64,000 bases of DNA from Janthinobacterium sp. 64. Its GTDB lineage: Bacteria; Pseudomonadota; Gammaproteobacteria; Burkholderiales; Burkholderiaceae_D. Positions within the stretch are counted from its first letter, which is position 1. Each line of letters opens with the position of its first letter. The notes beneath the pieces were generated by a model. It was not told the DNA's origin and did not search any database. It saw only the letters and a program-made list of their open reading frames with translations. The stretch is taken from positions 5,642,001 to 5,706,000 of the forward strand of contig NZ_PHUG01000001.1 of NCBI RefSeq assembly GCF_002813325.1, given 5' to 3'. A program made the translations under genes and the position numbers. Shown here piece by piece: positions 53,335 through 64,000 of the stretch.

Positions 53335-55761
53335 TTACTTCTTCGCTGCTGCAGTGCCTTCCGGCAAGGCGTACGCGACCAGGGTGTCGCTCATCTTCGT
53401 GCCCAGCGAACCGTGGCCGCCGGCCATGACGACGACGAACTGGCGTCCCGACTTGTTCGACACATAGCTCATCGGCGTAGCCTGGCCGCCGGCTGGCAAG
53501 CGGGCTTTCCAGATGACTTTACCGTTGCTGACGTCGTAGCCGCGGATGGTGTAGTCGAGCGTGCTGCTGAGGAAGGTCACGCCGCCACCGGTGGTGACCA
53601 TGCCGCCCAGGCTAGGGACGCCCAGTGGCAACGGGATCGGCACGGGGCCGCTGTCGCGCGTGGTGCCGTTCTTGTGCATCCACACTTTTTTCATGGTGCG
53701 CAGGTCGACGGCGGCCACATAGCCCCACGGCGGCGCCTGGCATGGGAAGCCCAGCGGCGACAAAAAGGCCTTGATTTCCACGGCGAACGGGACGCCCGTC
53801 TGCGGTTGCAAGCCCATTTCGCCACCCGTGCCGCCCTTGGCCGTCGTTTCCGCGCGCGGCACGAGTTTTTCCAGGAAGCCCATGTAGTCAGGGTTGACGA
53901 TCAACAACTGGCGCACGGGGTCGATGGCCGCGCCGCCCCATTCGAAGATGCCGAGCGGGCCCGGCGAAATGACGGCGCCCTTGCCGGCCGTTTGCGGCGT
54001 GAACGGGCCTTCATAGCGGCGTTCCTTGAAGATGATGCGGCAGGCGAGCTGGTCGAACGGCGTGGTGCCCCACATGTCCGCTTCGCTGATGTTGCGTTCA
54101 GGCAAGAAGGTCAGGGCCGAGAACGGCTGCGTGGGCGACAGGGTGTCGCCAGCGGCAGGATTGCTCGTCGGCACGGGTTTTTCCGGCGCCGGCACGACCA
54201 GGCTGCCGTCGCGGCGGTCGATCACATAGATGTCGCCGCGCTTGGTGGTGGCCACGACGGATGGCACTTTGCCTTTCGGCGTGTCGATGTCGACCAGGCT
54301 AGGCTGGCCGCCGATGTCCATGTCCCAGATATCGTGGTGCACGGTCTGGTAGACCCAGCGCACTTTTCCGGTGGCAAGGTCCAGCGCGACGATGGCGCTG
54401 TTGAATTTCTCGCCATTCTTGTTGCGGTTGCCGCCCCAGGTATCGGGGGTTTCATTGCCCATCGGAATGTAGACCATGCCCAGCTTTTCATCGATGCTGG
54501 CCACGCCCCACGAGTTGGGCGAGTTGTTGGTGTAGTGCTTGCCTTCAGGGAAGGGCTTGGTATCTTCCGGCGTGGCCGGGTCCCAGTTCCACAGCAGCTT
54601 GCCGGTGACGGGATCGTAGCCGCGGATCACGCCCGATGGCTCTTCCGTCGAATGGTTGTCCGTCACGCTGGCGGCGATCACGGCCACGTTTTGCGCCACG
54701 GCCGGTGGGGACGTGGGCATCAGGAAACCGCGCTTGATCATGGCCATGTTTTTATACAGGTTGACGACGCCGTTGTTGCCAAAGCTCTTGCACGACTCGC
54801 CCGTATCGGCGTTGACGGCGATCATGGTGCCATCCATGGTCGGCGCCAGGATGCGGCGCGGGCATTCCATGCCGGCAGCTTCGGGGGCAGGGTTGTTCTT
54901 GGCGCGGCCCGCGTTCACGTCCCAGTACGCCACGCCACGGCAGATCATGTGCTGGTAGCTGGCCGCGTCGCGGTTGATCTTCGGATCGTGGCGCCAGATT
55001 TCCTTGCCAGTGTCCGGGTTCAGGGCGATGACGATATTGTGCGGCGTGCACAGGTACAGCATGTCATTGACCTTCAGCGGCGTGACTTCGTTGGCGATCT
55101 CGCCCGGGTCGTTCGGTCCCTTGAAGTCGCCCGTGTGGTAGGTCCAGGCTTCTTTCAGGCCGGAAATATTCGCGGGCGTAATCTGCGCGGCCGGGGCGTA
55201 GCGGTCGCCATAGCCGGAGCGGCCATACGCGGACCAGTCGTTGTGCTCGACGCCGGGAGCGAAATCTCCGGTGGCGGTGGCGGCCATGTTTTCTGCCGGC
55301 ACGTCGCCATGCAGGTCATGGTAGTCCTGGAACAGGGCGATGACGCCGGCGATGACGGTGAGGGCCACGGCGGCGGACAGCGCCGTCTTGCCCGCCTGCC
55401 CCTGTTTCGCTGCGGCGGCTGGCGCCAGGCGGCGGCTGACGAATGGCAGCAGCAGCCAGACGGCGGCGGCAAACCAGATATCGAGGCGCGGCAGCAATTG
55501 CCACCAGTCAAATTTCACTTCAATCACGGACCAGATCAGGGTGGCGAGCAGCAGCAGCGCCATGAAGGCTTGTGCGCTGCGCTTGCCTTTGAAGACGAGT
55601 ACGCCTGCGACCAGCATGCCGATGCCGGCCAGCAGGTAGTACCAAGAGCCGCCGAGCGTGGCCAGCCAGATGCCGCCGCCCAGCAGGGCGAGGCCAAACA
55701 GAATGAAAATAATGCCGGTGACCTTTAATAAAGGACCGGGCCGGAAAGAGGGAATCATCAT
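53335..55761 (-). CDS. gcd: Membrane-bound PQQ-dependent glucose dehydrogenase
   Basis: Quinoprotein of 808 aa that oxidises glucose and other aldoses in the periplasm and passes electrons to ubiquinone. Five N-terminal helices (residues ~10-145) precede an eight-bladed PQQ beta-propeller with W-type repeats, for example VEHNDWSAYGRSGYGDRY, NPDTGKEIWRHDP, HDIWDMDIGGQPSLVDI and YVSNKSGRQFVVVMAGGHG. AAGGA stands before ATG 55761. PQQ synthesis genes are not in this window. Confidence 0.94.
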   Translation of the reverse strand: MMIPSFRPGPLLKVTGIIFILFGLALLGGGIWLATLGGSWYYLLAGIGMLVAGVLVFKGKRSAQAFMALLLLATLIWSVIEVKFDWWQLLPRLDIWFAAAVWLLLPFVSRRLAPAAAAKQGQAGKTALSAAVALTVIAGVIALFQDYHDLHGDVPAENMAATATGDFAPGVEHNDWSAYGRSGYGDRYAPAAQITPANISGLKEAWTYHTGDFKGPNDPGEIANEVTPLKVNDMLYLCTPHNIVIALNPDTGKEIWRHDPKINRDAASYQHMICRGVAYWDVNAGRAKNNPAPEAAGMECPRRILAPTMDGTMIAVNADTGESCKSFGNNGVVNLYKNMAMIKRGFLMPTSPPAVAQNVAVIAASVTDNHSTEEPSGVIRGYDPVTGKLLWNWDPATPEDTKPFPEGKHYTNNSPNSWGVASIDEKLGMVYIPMGNETPDTWGGNRNKNGEKFNSAIVALDLATGKVRWVYQTVHHDIWDMDIGGQPSLVDIDTPKGKVPSVVATTKRGDIYVIDRRDGSLVVPAPEKPVPTSNPAAGDTLSPTQPFSALTFLPERNISEADMWGTTPFDQLACRIIFKERRYEGPFTPQTAGKGAVISPGPLGIFEWGGAAIDPVRQLLIVNPDYMGFLEKLVPRAETTAKGGTGGEMGLQPQTGVPFAVEIKAFLSPLGFPCQAPPWGYVAAVDLRTMKKVWMHKNGTTRDSGPVPIPLPLGVPSLGGMVTTGGGVTFLSSTLDYTIRGYDVSNGKVIWKARLPAGGQATPMSYVSNKSGRQFVVVMAGGHGSLGTKMSDTLVAYALPEGTAAAKK

Positions 55762-56400
55762 ATTCCTTTTTGCAAGGATTTATCGGTGGCGCGTGTATGC
55801 GCCATATTGAATCTAGCGAAGGCTTTGTTTGCAGAGTATGCGAAGTTTTGGAAACACCAGAATGTGACAGTTTATCAGAATTGATGATTGTCTTCTGGTC
55901 GCGCCCTTTTTTGGCTGGGGTGCCATTTGAGTCAAATACATGCTTCAAATAAGCGCAAATATTATGCTGGAAGAGTGGATTGCCGGGCTGTGCAGGCCTT
56001 CGGCGTAGCAAATTGAGGCGCCTGCGTAATGAGGCGAAGACATCGCGGGATGAATGATGATGAAATTGTTATTACAAATTGTTGTTATAAACTGCTGCAA
56101 TAAATACAATGCCGTTTATAATAACCATGCCTGCTGCAGGGTGATATTGAAATGGAAATGGCCAGATAATCCGACGGTATTAACTCAGGGGCGCGGTAGT
56201 ATTACTTAAGTGTTTATACTTATTGCTGTCGATGGTCTGTTTATTTTCTCTGTGGCAGGTTGTGTGCGCTGGCAGGCGGCCCGTGCCACTGTTGTTGGCT
56301 GGATGCGCAAAACGCCGGCGGGCCGCTGCTGCATCGCACAAGCGGCCTGTACTTCGCTATAATTACGCGGTTAAAACACCATCCGCTAATGAGGAACCCC
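55762..56400. other. 639-bp A/T-richer gap between gcd and ppa
   Basis: No ORF with a credible ribosome site is seen; the few 60-codon frames have no protein-like composition. The middle (56060-56130) is strongly A/T-rich for this genome and contains an imperfect inverted repeat, TTATTACAA-N4-TTGTTATAA (56069-56090), and a TATAAT at 56117-56122. The stretch carries the gcd and ppa promoters. Confidence 0.5.
56335..56363 (+). promoter_or_regulatory. Candidate ppa promoter
   Basis: A perfect TATAAT -10 at 56358-56363, 38 bases before the ppa start. The -35 side (56335-56340) is weak, as is usual when the -10 is strong. Confidence 0.45.
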
Positions 56401-56943
56401 ATGAGTTTGAATAACGTCTCTTCCGGCCGCGACCTGCCGAACGATTTCAACGTCGTCATCGAAATCCCGATGAACGCCGATCCGATCAAGTACGAAGTCG
56501 ACAAGGAAAGCGGCGCGATCTTCGTCGATCGCTTCATGGGTACCGCCATGCATTACCCGTGCAACTACGGCTACGTGCCGAACACCCTGTCGCCGGACGG
56601 TGACCCGGTTGACGTGCTGGTCATCACCCCGTTCCCGCTGATCCCGGGCGTGGTCGTGCGCTGCCGTCCTATCGGCGTGCTGAAAATGACCGACGAGTCG
56701 GGCGAAGACGCGAAAGTGCTGGCCGTGCCAGTCGACAAGGTCCTGTCGATCTACAGCCACTGGCAAAAGCCGGAAGACTTGAACGAATTGCGCTTGCGCC
56801 AGATCCAGCATTTCTTTGAGCACTACAAAGATCTGGAAAAAGGCAAATGGGTCAAGATCGACGGCTGGTATGGTCCGGAAATCGCCAAGGAAGAAATCCT
56901 GAACGGCGTCGCCGCGTTCAAGGCCGATGCCGCCAAAGCCTAA
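56401..56943 (+). CDS. ppa: Inorganic pyrophosphatase
   Basis: Soluble family I enzyme of 180 aa that hydrolyses pyrophosphate. The Mg-binding signature DGDPVDVLV and substrate residues in [15 protein letters not shown] are intact. GAGGA lies before ATG 56401; an in-frame start at 56260 adds unrelated sequence. A terminator follows at 56961. Confidence 0.96.
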   Translation: MSLNNVSSGRDLPNDFNVVIEIPMNADPIKYEVDKESGAIFVDRFMGTAMHYPCNYGYVPNTLSPDGDPVDVLVITPFPLIPGVVVRCRPIGVLKMTDESGEDAKVLAVPVDKVLSIYSHWQKPEDLNELRLRQIQHFFEHYKDLEKGKWVKIDGWYGPEIAKEEILNGVAAFKADAAKA

Positions 56944-56960
56944 GAACACGCAGTAAAATA

Positions 56961-57000
56961 AAAAACGCTCCCCGCCAGTCATGGCCGGGAGCGTTTTTTT
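56961..57000. terminator. Terminator after ppa
   Basis: AAAAACGCTCCC-N14-GGGAGCGTTTTT, 12-bp perfect outer stem with T and A runs; it also serves the convergent gene. Confidence 0.88.
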
Positions 57001-58147
57001 ATGCGCGAAACGGGCTGTGCTCGTTCAATTCATCGAGGTAGGCATCGATGCCGCCCCGTTCCCTTTCCAGGAAGCGCTGCACGGCGTCGGCGAAGGCCGG
57101 GTGCGCCAGCCAGTGGGCGGACCAGGTCTTTTGCGGCAGGAAGCCGCGTGCCATCTTGTGTTCGCCCTGGGCGCCTCCTTCGAAGGTGGCGATGCCGTTG
57201 GCGATACAGAATTCCAGCGGCTGATAATACGCCGTCTCGAAATGCAGACAGGGCACGTGCTCGAGCGCGCCCCAGTAGCGGCCATATAAAGTGTCTGCCG
57301 TGTGGATCACCAGCGAGGCGGCGATGGCCCGGCCTTCGCGCTCGGCGATCACCAACAAAATGTTCTGCGGCATGCTGGCACCGATGCGCAGGAAGAAGTC
57401 GAGCGACAGATAGGGTGAGGAGCGGTGTTCCGCATAAGTGTTGCTGTAGCAGCGGTGGAACAGCTGCCAGTCCGCCTCTGTCGCCACCGTCCCGCGTACC
57501 TGGCGCAGGGTGACGCCCGCTTCCAGCACCTTGCGCCGCTCGGCGCGGATATTCTTGCGTTTCTTGTGTTCCAGGGTGGCGAGGAATTGCTCAAAATCCG
57601 TGTAGCCGGGATTGAGCCAGTGAAATTGCACGCCACTACGCATCAGGTAGCCAGCTTCTTCCAGCTGGCGCGCTTCGCTTTCCGGCGGGAACAGGATGTG
57701 GCAGGACGACACGTCGGCCGCTTGCTGCTGCGCCTGCAGGAAGGCCAGCAGGGTGGCGCGCGCCTGGCCATCGCGGGCCAGCAAGCGCGTGCCGCTCACG
57801 GGCGTGAATGGGATCGCCGACAACAGTTTCGGGTAATATTCCAGGCCATGCTGCTGATACGCGTCGGCCCAGGCCCAGTCGAACACGTACTCGCCATACG
57901 AGTGCATTTTGAGGTACAGGGGCAGGGCGGCGGCCAGGGTCTCGCCTTGCCACAGCACCAGGTAATTCGGCTGCCAGCCCGTGTCCGCGCTGGCGCAGCC
58001 GGACTCGTGCAGCGCGTGCAAAAAGGCGTAGGAAAGGAAGGGATTGGCCTCCGCCTGGCTGGCCAGCAGTTCAGACCAGGCCGCTTCGCCAATTTCAGCC
58101 AGGGTAGAGACGATAGCCGTGCGATAATTCATTGTTGTAGTGTGCAT
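56999..58147 (-). CDS. FemAB-like GNAT protein (DUF482, 'peptidogalycan biosynthesis')
   Basis: Protein of 382 aa of the Pfam FemAB_like/DUF482 group: NPFLSYAFLHALHESGC, EYVFDWAWADAYQQHG, FHWLNPGYTDFEQFLATLEHKKRKNIRAERR (given here in parts: HWLNPGYTDFEQF and KKRKNIRAERR) and ALEHVPCLHFETAYYQPLEF. A role in cell-envelope acylation or aminoacylation is suggested by family resemblance only. ATGs at 58147 and 58132 are both possible. It is divergent from nadE. Confidence 0.82.
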   Translation of the reverse strand: MHTTTMNYRTAIVSTLAEIGEAAWSELLASQAEANPFLSYAFLHALHESGCASADTGWQPNYLVLWQGETLAAALPLYLKMHSYGEYVFDWAWADAYQQHGLEYYPKLLSAIPFTPVSGTRLLARDGQARATLLAFLQAQQQAADVSSCHILFPPESEARQLEEAGYLMRSGVQFHWLNPGYTDFEQFLATLEHKKRKNIRAERRKVLEAGVTLRQVRGTVATEADWQLFHRCYSNTYAEHRSSPYLSLDFFLRIGASMPQNILLVIAEREGRAIAASLVIHTADTLYGRYWGALEHVPCLHFETAYYQPLEFCIANGIATFEGGAQGEHKMARGFLPQKTWSAHWLAHPAFADAVQRFLERERGGIDAYLDELNEHSPFRA

Positions 58148-58223
58148 TCATCACTCTCGGGGCGCCGCCGTCGGCCTGCGCGCCCCTGTCTTGTTTAATA
58201 GAACGAAAATATCCATCATCATC

Positions 58224-60238
<2,015 letters not shown>

Positions 60239-60256
60239 GTCTGGGTCAACAATCTT

Positions 60257-60288
60257 GTCGGATTACGGCTCTTTGAGCCTGATCCGAC
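60257..60288. repeat. Hairpin repeat 1 after glnB
   Basis: GTCGGAT-TAC-GGCTC-TTT-GAGCC-TG-ATCCGAC: nested inverted repeats. It is similar in core (GTCGG.TTA) to the next hairpin, suggesting a REP-type pair. Confidence 0.55.
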
Positions 60289-60318
60289 CTACGCGATGTA
60301 TCGCTTATCTGGCCGTAG

Positions 60319-60349
60319 GTCGGCTTAGCGCGCCAGCGCGTAAGCCGAC
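60319..60349. repeat. Hairpin repeat 2 after glnB
   Basis: GTCGGCTTAgCGCG-CCAG-CGCGTAAGCCGAC: inverted repeat with one bulged base. Repeats of the GTAGGTCGG.TTA type are frequent between genes in betaproteobacteria (general knowledge); it has no long T run on either side apart from an A run at 60361. Confidence 0.55.
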
Positions 60350-60392
60350 GCTGCCGAGCCAAAAAAACCGCCGAATTAGCCCTCAGCGCGCT

Positions 60393-61040
60393 TCAGCGCC
60401 CCAGCCGCATATCGAATTTCCAGCAGATCAGGCGCAAAATCGTGATGCCGCTGGCGCTGGTCCACAGCGCGAAGTCGTGCTGGGCGCCGAAGTGCATCTG
60501 CAATAAATAAGCCCAGCAGCCGAAAAAGGCGCAGATCGCGTACGGTTTGCCGTCGCGAAACACCATCGGTACTTCGTTGCAGACGATGTCGCGCATCACG
60601 CCGCCAAAAATCCCCGTAATCACCCCCATCATCGACGCGATGAAGAGCGGCATGCCAGCGCGCGTCGCTTCAGCCACGCCCGCGATGGCGAACATGCCCA
60701 GGCCGATGGCGTCGGCGATGACGATCAGGCGTTCCGAGACGATCTGGCGCAAATGCTGGATCAACGGTGCGGCCGTCAGGGCCAGCACGAAAATCAGAAT
60801 CGCGTATTCCTGGTGCGAGACCCAGAACAGGGGCCGCTTGTCGAGCAGGATGTCGCGCAAAGTCCCCCCGCCGAAGGCCGTGATGAAGGCCACGACGAAC
60901 ACGCCGACCAGGTCCATGCGCTTGCGGCGCGCTTCGATGAAACCGGAAAACGCACCCACCAGGATGGCGATGACCTCGATGATCTTGATCAGCGAGCCAG
61001 GCGGTAGTTGGGGTGGCATCATGGGGGGGAGCGCGTGCAC
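60393..61040 (-). CDS. TRIC-family (YadS/UPF0126) membrane channel protein
   Basis: Integral-membrane protein of 215 aa with about seven helices and the two-fold repeat of this family. Each repeat has the glycine-rich FGGG or FGGV plus RDI motif: ITAFGGGTLRDILLDKRP and ITGIFGGVMRDIVCNEVP. Bacterial TRIC relatives conduct K+ or Na+. The start is GTG 61040 or ATG 61022. Confidence 0.88.
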   Translation of the reverse strand: MHALPPMMPPQLPPGSLIKIIEVIAILVGAFSGFIEARRKRMDLVGVFVVAFITAFGGGTLRDILLDKRPLFWVSHQEYAILIFVLALTAAPLIQHLRQIVSERLIVIADAIGLGMFAIAGVAEATRAGMPLFIASMMGVITGIFGGVMRDIVCNEVPMVFRDGKPYAICAFFGCWAYLLQMHFGAQHDFALWTSASGITILRLICWKFDMRLGR

Positions 61041-61080
61041 GAGACGCTAAGCAGGAAATAATTGTCACAGGTTAACATGA

Positions 61081-61112
61081 CACGGCCCCGAATGGTGACA
61101 AACGGGGCCGTG
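61081..61112 (-). terminator. Hairpin downstream of the Smr gene
   Basis: CACGGCCCCG-N12-CGGGGCCGTG, perfect 10-bp stem 47 bp after the Smr stop on the minus strand. No T run follows, so the terminator call is tentative. Confidence 0.5.
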
Positions 61113-61158
61113 CGCGTGGGCTAACTTGTTACTGAATTGTAATTTCTTGCTGCGGTGT

Positions 61159-61833
61159 TCAGCGGATGGGCTGCAGGGCGGAAGAAAGCAATACGACCAG
61201 GGCGCCATCGCCCCCTTCGGAGCGGCGCGCCTGGCAAAAGGCGATGACTTCATCCTTTTGTACGAGCCAGCTGTGCACCATCGATTTCAAGACCGGTTCC
61301 TGGCCTTTCGAGCCAAAACCCTTGCCGTGGATCACGCGCACGCAGCGCAGCTTGCGCCGCGCCGCCTGGTTCAAAAAGGCGCCGATGCCGTCGCGCGCCT
61401 CGTCGCGGCGCAAGCCGTGCAAGTCCAGCTCATCCTGGATGGGCCAGTGGCCCTTGCGCATCTTTTTTACCACGTCCGGCCCCACGCCGGGGCGGGCGTA
61501 GTTCAGGGCCGGATCGTTTTCCAGGTAATGGTCGACCTCGAACAAGTCCGACAGCGACTCGCGCAGCACGGCCGCATCGTCCTCTTCCGCAGACAACTTG
61601 CGCGCCGGCTGCTGGGCCGCCATGGCCCCGGCCTTGGGCAGGCTGGGCACGTAGCGGTCCGACTCGGGCAGGCGCTTGACGCCGCCGATGCTGGCCTTGA
61701 ACAGATTGCTCTCCACGGCTTGCACCTTGACCCGCTGGGCGCGCTCAGCCGCGGCTTGCGCGCGCGCATCGGCCTGCTCCTTGAGCTGCTTGCTGACCGC
61801 TTTCAGGTCGGCAAAGTCTTTCATCGACGCCAT
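61159..61833 (-). CDS. Smr-domain protein
   Basis: Protein of 224 aa. The N-terminal half is charged and helical (DLKAVSKQLKEQADARAQAAA). The C-terminal Smr domain starts near 125 with DELDLHGLRRDEARDGI, followed by VRVIHGKGFGSKGQEPVLK (HGxG motif). Stand-alone Smr proteins may be endonucleases acting on DNA or RNA. It is 7 bp downstream of trxB, probably co-transcribed. Confidence 0.9.
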   Translation of the reverse strand: MASMKDFADLKAVSKQLKEQADARAQAAAERAQRVKVQAVESNLFKASIGGVKRLPESDRYVPSLPKAGAMAAQQPARKLSAEEDDAAVLRESLSDLFEVDHYLENDPALNYARPGVGPDVVKKMRKGHWPIQDELDLHGLRRDEARDGIGAFLNQAARRKLRCVRVIHGKGFGSKGQEPVLKSMVHSWLVQKDEVIAFCQARRSEGGDGALVVLLSSALQPIR

Positions 61834-61840
61834 GCGACGC

Positions 61841-62818
<978 letters not shown>

Positions 62819-63009
62819 CTATCCGAATTGGGGGCATACGCGCGAAGAACAAGGGCGTATTGCGCTTGCGCAAGCAATCCACGATTATAGACCAAGCCGC
62901 CTGTAGCGACGAATCGTGGGGCCGTCCGGGGCATATATGGCTTAGAATACTTCCTTATTATGGGAAATTCCCTTTCAGAAACATTTTTCACCTTGCAGCG
63001 CTTCCCAGA

Positions 63010-64000
63010 ATGACTAAACCAGCCCAGGCCAATCAAAATAGCTACACCCGAAAACCGGTCGAACGCCGGCCCTTGCCGAACCGGCTGGTGCGGCTGCTGT
63101 CCGAGGCGCGCTGGTTCGCGCTGGCCGCGTTTGCCCTGTATTTCGTGCTGATACTGGCCAGCTTCAACAAGCTCGACCCGGGCTGGTCGCATGCGACCTC
63201 CGTCGACAAGGTGGCCAACCTGGGCGGCAAGCTCGGCGCGACCTTCTCCGATCTGTTGCTGTATATCTTCGGCTTTTCCGCCTGGTGGTGGTGTGTCTGG
63301 CTGCTGCGCACGGTGTGGAATGGCTATCGCCGCCTGAGTAAGCGCTTCCTGCTGGAAGAGGAAGAGGTGGAGCGCGAACACCATGTCGAGATGCTGATCC
63401 GCATCGTCGGCTTCTCCATCATGCTGATCGGCAGCATGGGCCTGGAATACCTGCGCATGGCGAAAAGCCTGCACGTGCAGCTGCCGCGCGATCCCGGTGG
63501 CGTGCTGGGCCAGCTGGTGGGCCACTCGGCCCACGTGGCCTTCGGTTTCACGGGCGCCACTTTATTACTGTTGCTGCTGTTCGGCCTGGGTTTTAGCCTG
63601 TTCTTCCACGTATCGTGGCTGCAAGTGGCCGAACGCATCGGCGGCGCCATCGAAGACGTTTTCAACTGGTTCGTGCTGCGCTACCAGGACCGCGAAGACC
63701 GCCGCCAGGGGGAAGTGGCCGCCGTGCGCCGCGACGAAGTGGTGGTCATCGAACGGGCCAAGCATGTGGAAAAGCACGTGGCCGCGCCGCCCGTGAAGAT
63801 CGAGCCGCAGGTGGTGACGGTGGTGAAATCGGAGCGCGTGGAAAAGGAACGCCAGGCGCATCTGTTTGAAACCCCCGGCGATGGCAAGCTGCCGCCGCTG
63901 TCCCTGCTCGATGAGGCGCCGCCCGTGGTGGAAACGGTGTCCGTGGAAACGCTGGAATTCACGAGCCGCCTGATCGAGAAGAAATTGTCTGACTTTGGCG
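63010..64000 (+). CDS. ftsK: DNA translocase FtsK, N-terminal part (cut by window end)
   Basis: The frame from ATG 63010 stays open to the window end (330 codons). The product starts with a basic cytosolic stretch, then four membrane helices (about 32-52, 78-102, 130-150, 175-200: WFALAAFALYFVLILASF; LLLYIFGFSAWWWCVWLL) and a charged linker rich in Val, Glu and Lys (EVVVIERAKHVEKHV). This is the FtsK_4TM layout; the ATPase motor lies beyond the window. It acts in chromosome segregation at the septum. Divergence from trxB supports the call. Confidence 0.9.
   Translation, partial: MTKPAQANQNSYTRKPVERRPLPNRLVRLLSEARWFALAAFALYFVLILASFNKLDPGWSHATSVDKVANLGGKLGATFSDLLLYIFGFSAWWWCVWLLRTVWNGYRRLSKRFLLEEEEVEREHHVEMLIRIVGFSIMLIGSMGLEYLRMAKSLHVQLPRDPGGVLGQLVGHSAHVAFGFTGATLLLLLLFGLGFSLFFHVSWLQVAERIGGAIEDVFNWFVLRYQDREDRRQGEVAAVRRDEVVVIERAKHVEKHVAAPPVKIEPQVVTVVKSERVEKERQAHLFETPGDGKLPPLSLLDEAPPVVETVSVETLEFTSRLIEKKLSDFG

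Noticed and set aside
53413..55728. A 771-codon open frame on the plus strand
   Set aside because: Antisense to gcd, which shows PQQ-propeller motifs on the other strand.
55770..55952. 60-codon frame in the gcd-ppa gap
   Set aside because: No ribosome site, no recognisable composition or domain, and it overlaps the gcd promoter region.

Overview
The window is a gene-dense, GC-rich bacterial chromosome segment with about 60 protein genes. It has no transposase, integrase, CRISPR array or recognisable tRNA or rRNA gene. Gene content and order (suhB divergent from trmJ, the hemC-hemD-hemX-hemY run, a very long rpoD, purU next to yaeQ, a PQQ glucose dehydrogenase, PHA-granule phasins) fit a betaproteobacterium of the order Burkholderiales, probably Oxalobacteraceae (Janthinobacterium- or Massilia-like). 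The genus is an inference from memory of such proteins, not from a database search.

Layout. 1-2179: a two-component pair (sensor kinase cut by the window edge, plus a NarL-type regulator). 2355-15237: a Tad/Flp type IVb pilus locus. It holds a 48-aa pilin-like peptide, a canonical Flp pilin, prepilin peptidase, a winged-helix AAA ATPase, CpaB, secretin, a small lipoprotein, TadZ, TadA, TadB, TadC, a TadD-LytR_C fusion and a large Ig-like lipoprotein. 15316-22449: suhB and trmJ (divergent), a LysR regulator, an MFS exporter, and a Tat-exported subunit/GMC oxidoreductase/lipase trio. 22750-29294: a seven-domain cyclic-di-GMP protein, a PhaF-like phasin, a TetR regulator, a TPR-like protein and a LOG-family enzyme. 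29323-34383: a YgjP-like metalloprotease, a KGG-repeat stress protein, a second phasin, purU, yaeQ, a GIN-domain protein and an RlmI homologue that has lost its methyltransferase domain. 34509-38052: two c-type cytochromes divergent from a MocR-type regulator. 38059-42775: an SMI1/KNR4 protein, a 3'-5' exonuclease, proQ and rpoD. 42841-48859: a HAF-repeat protein, an orphan PAS histidine kinase and ppc. 49069-53245: the haem operon. 53335-64000: gcd, ppa, a FemAB-like protein, nadE, glnB, a TRIC-family channel, an Smr protein, trxB and the 5' part of ftsK.

How the parts may work together. The Tad locus is the main accessory system. The two-component pair directly upstream is the obvious candidate regulator. 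TadZ, TadA, TadB and TadC form the inner-membrane motor and platform, CpaC and the lipoproteins form the outer-membrane exit, and the terminal Ig-like lipoprotein may be a surface adhesin delivered with the pilus. The locus lacks recognisable TadE, TadF and TadG but carries a cryptic short pilin-like ORF and an unusual AAA ATPase; these are the least explained parts. Elsewhere, the GMC oxidoreductase with its Tat-exported partner lacks the cytochrome subunit usual for such dehydrogenases. A tri-haem cytochrome of the matching type sits about 13 kb downstream.
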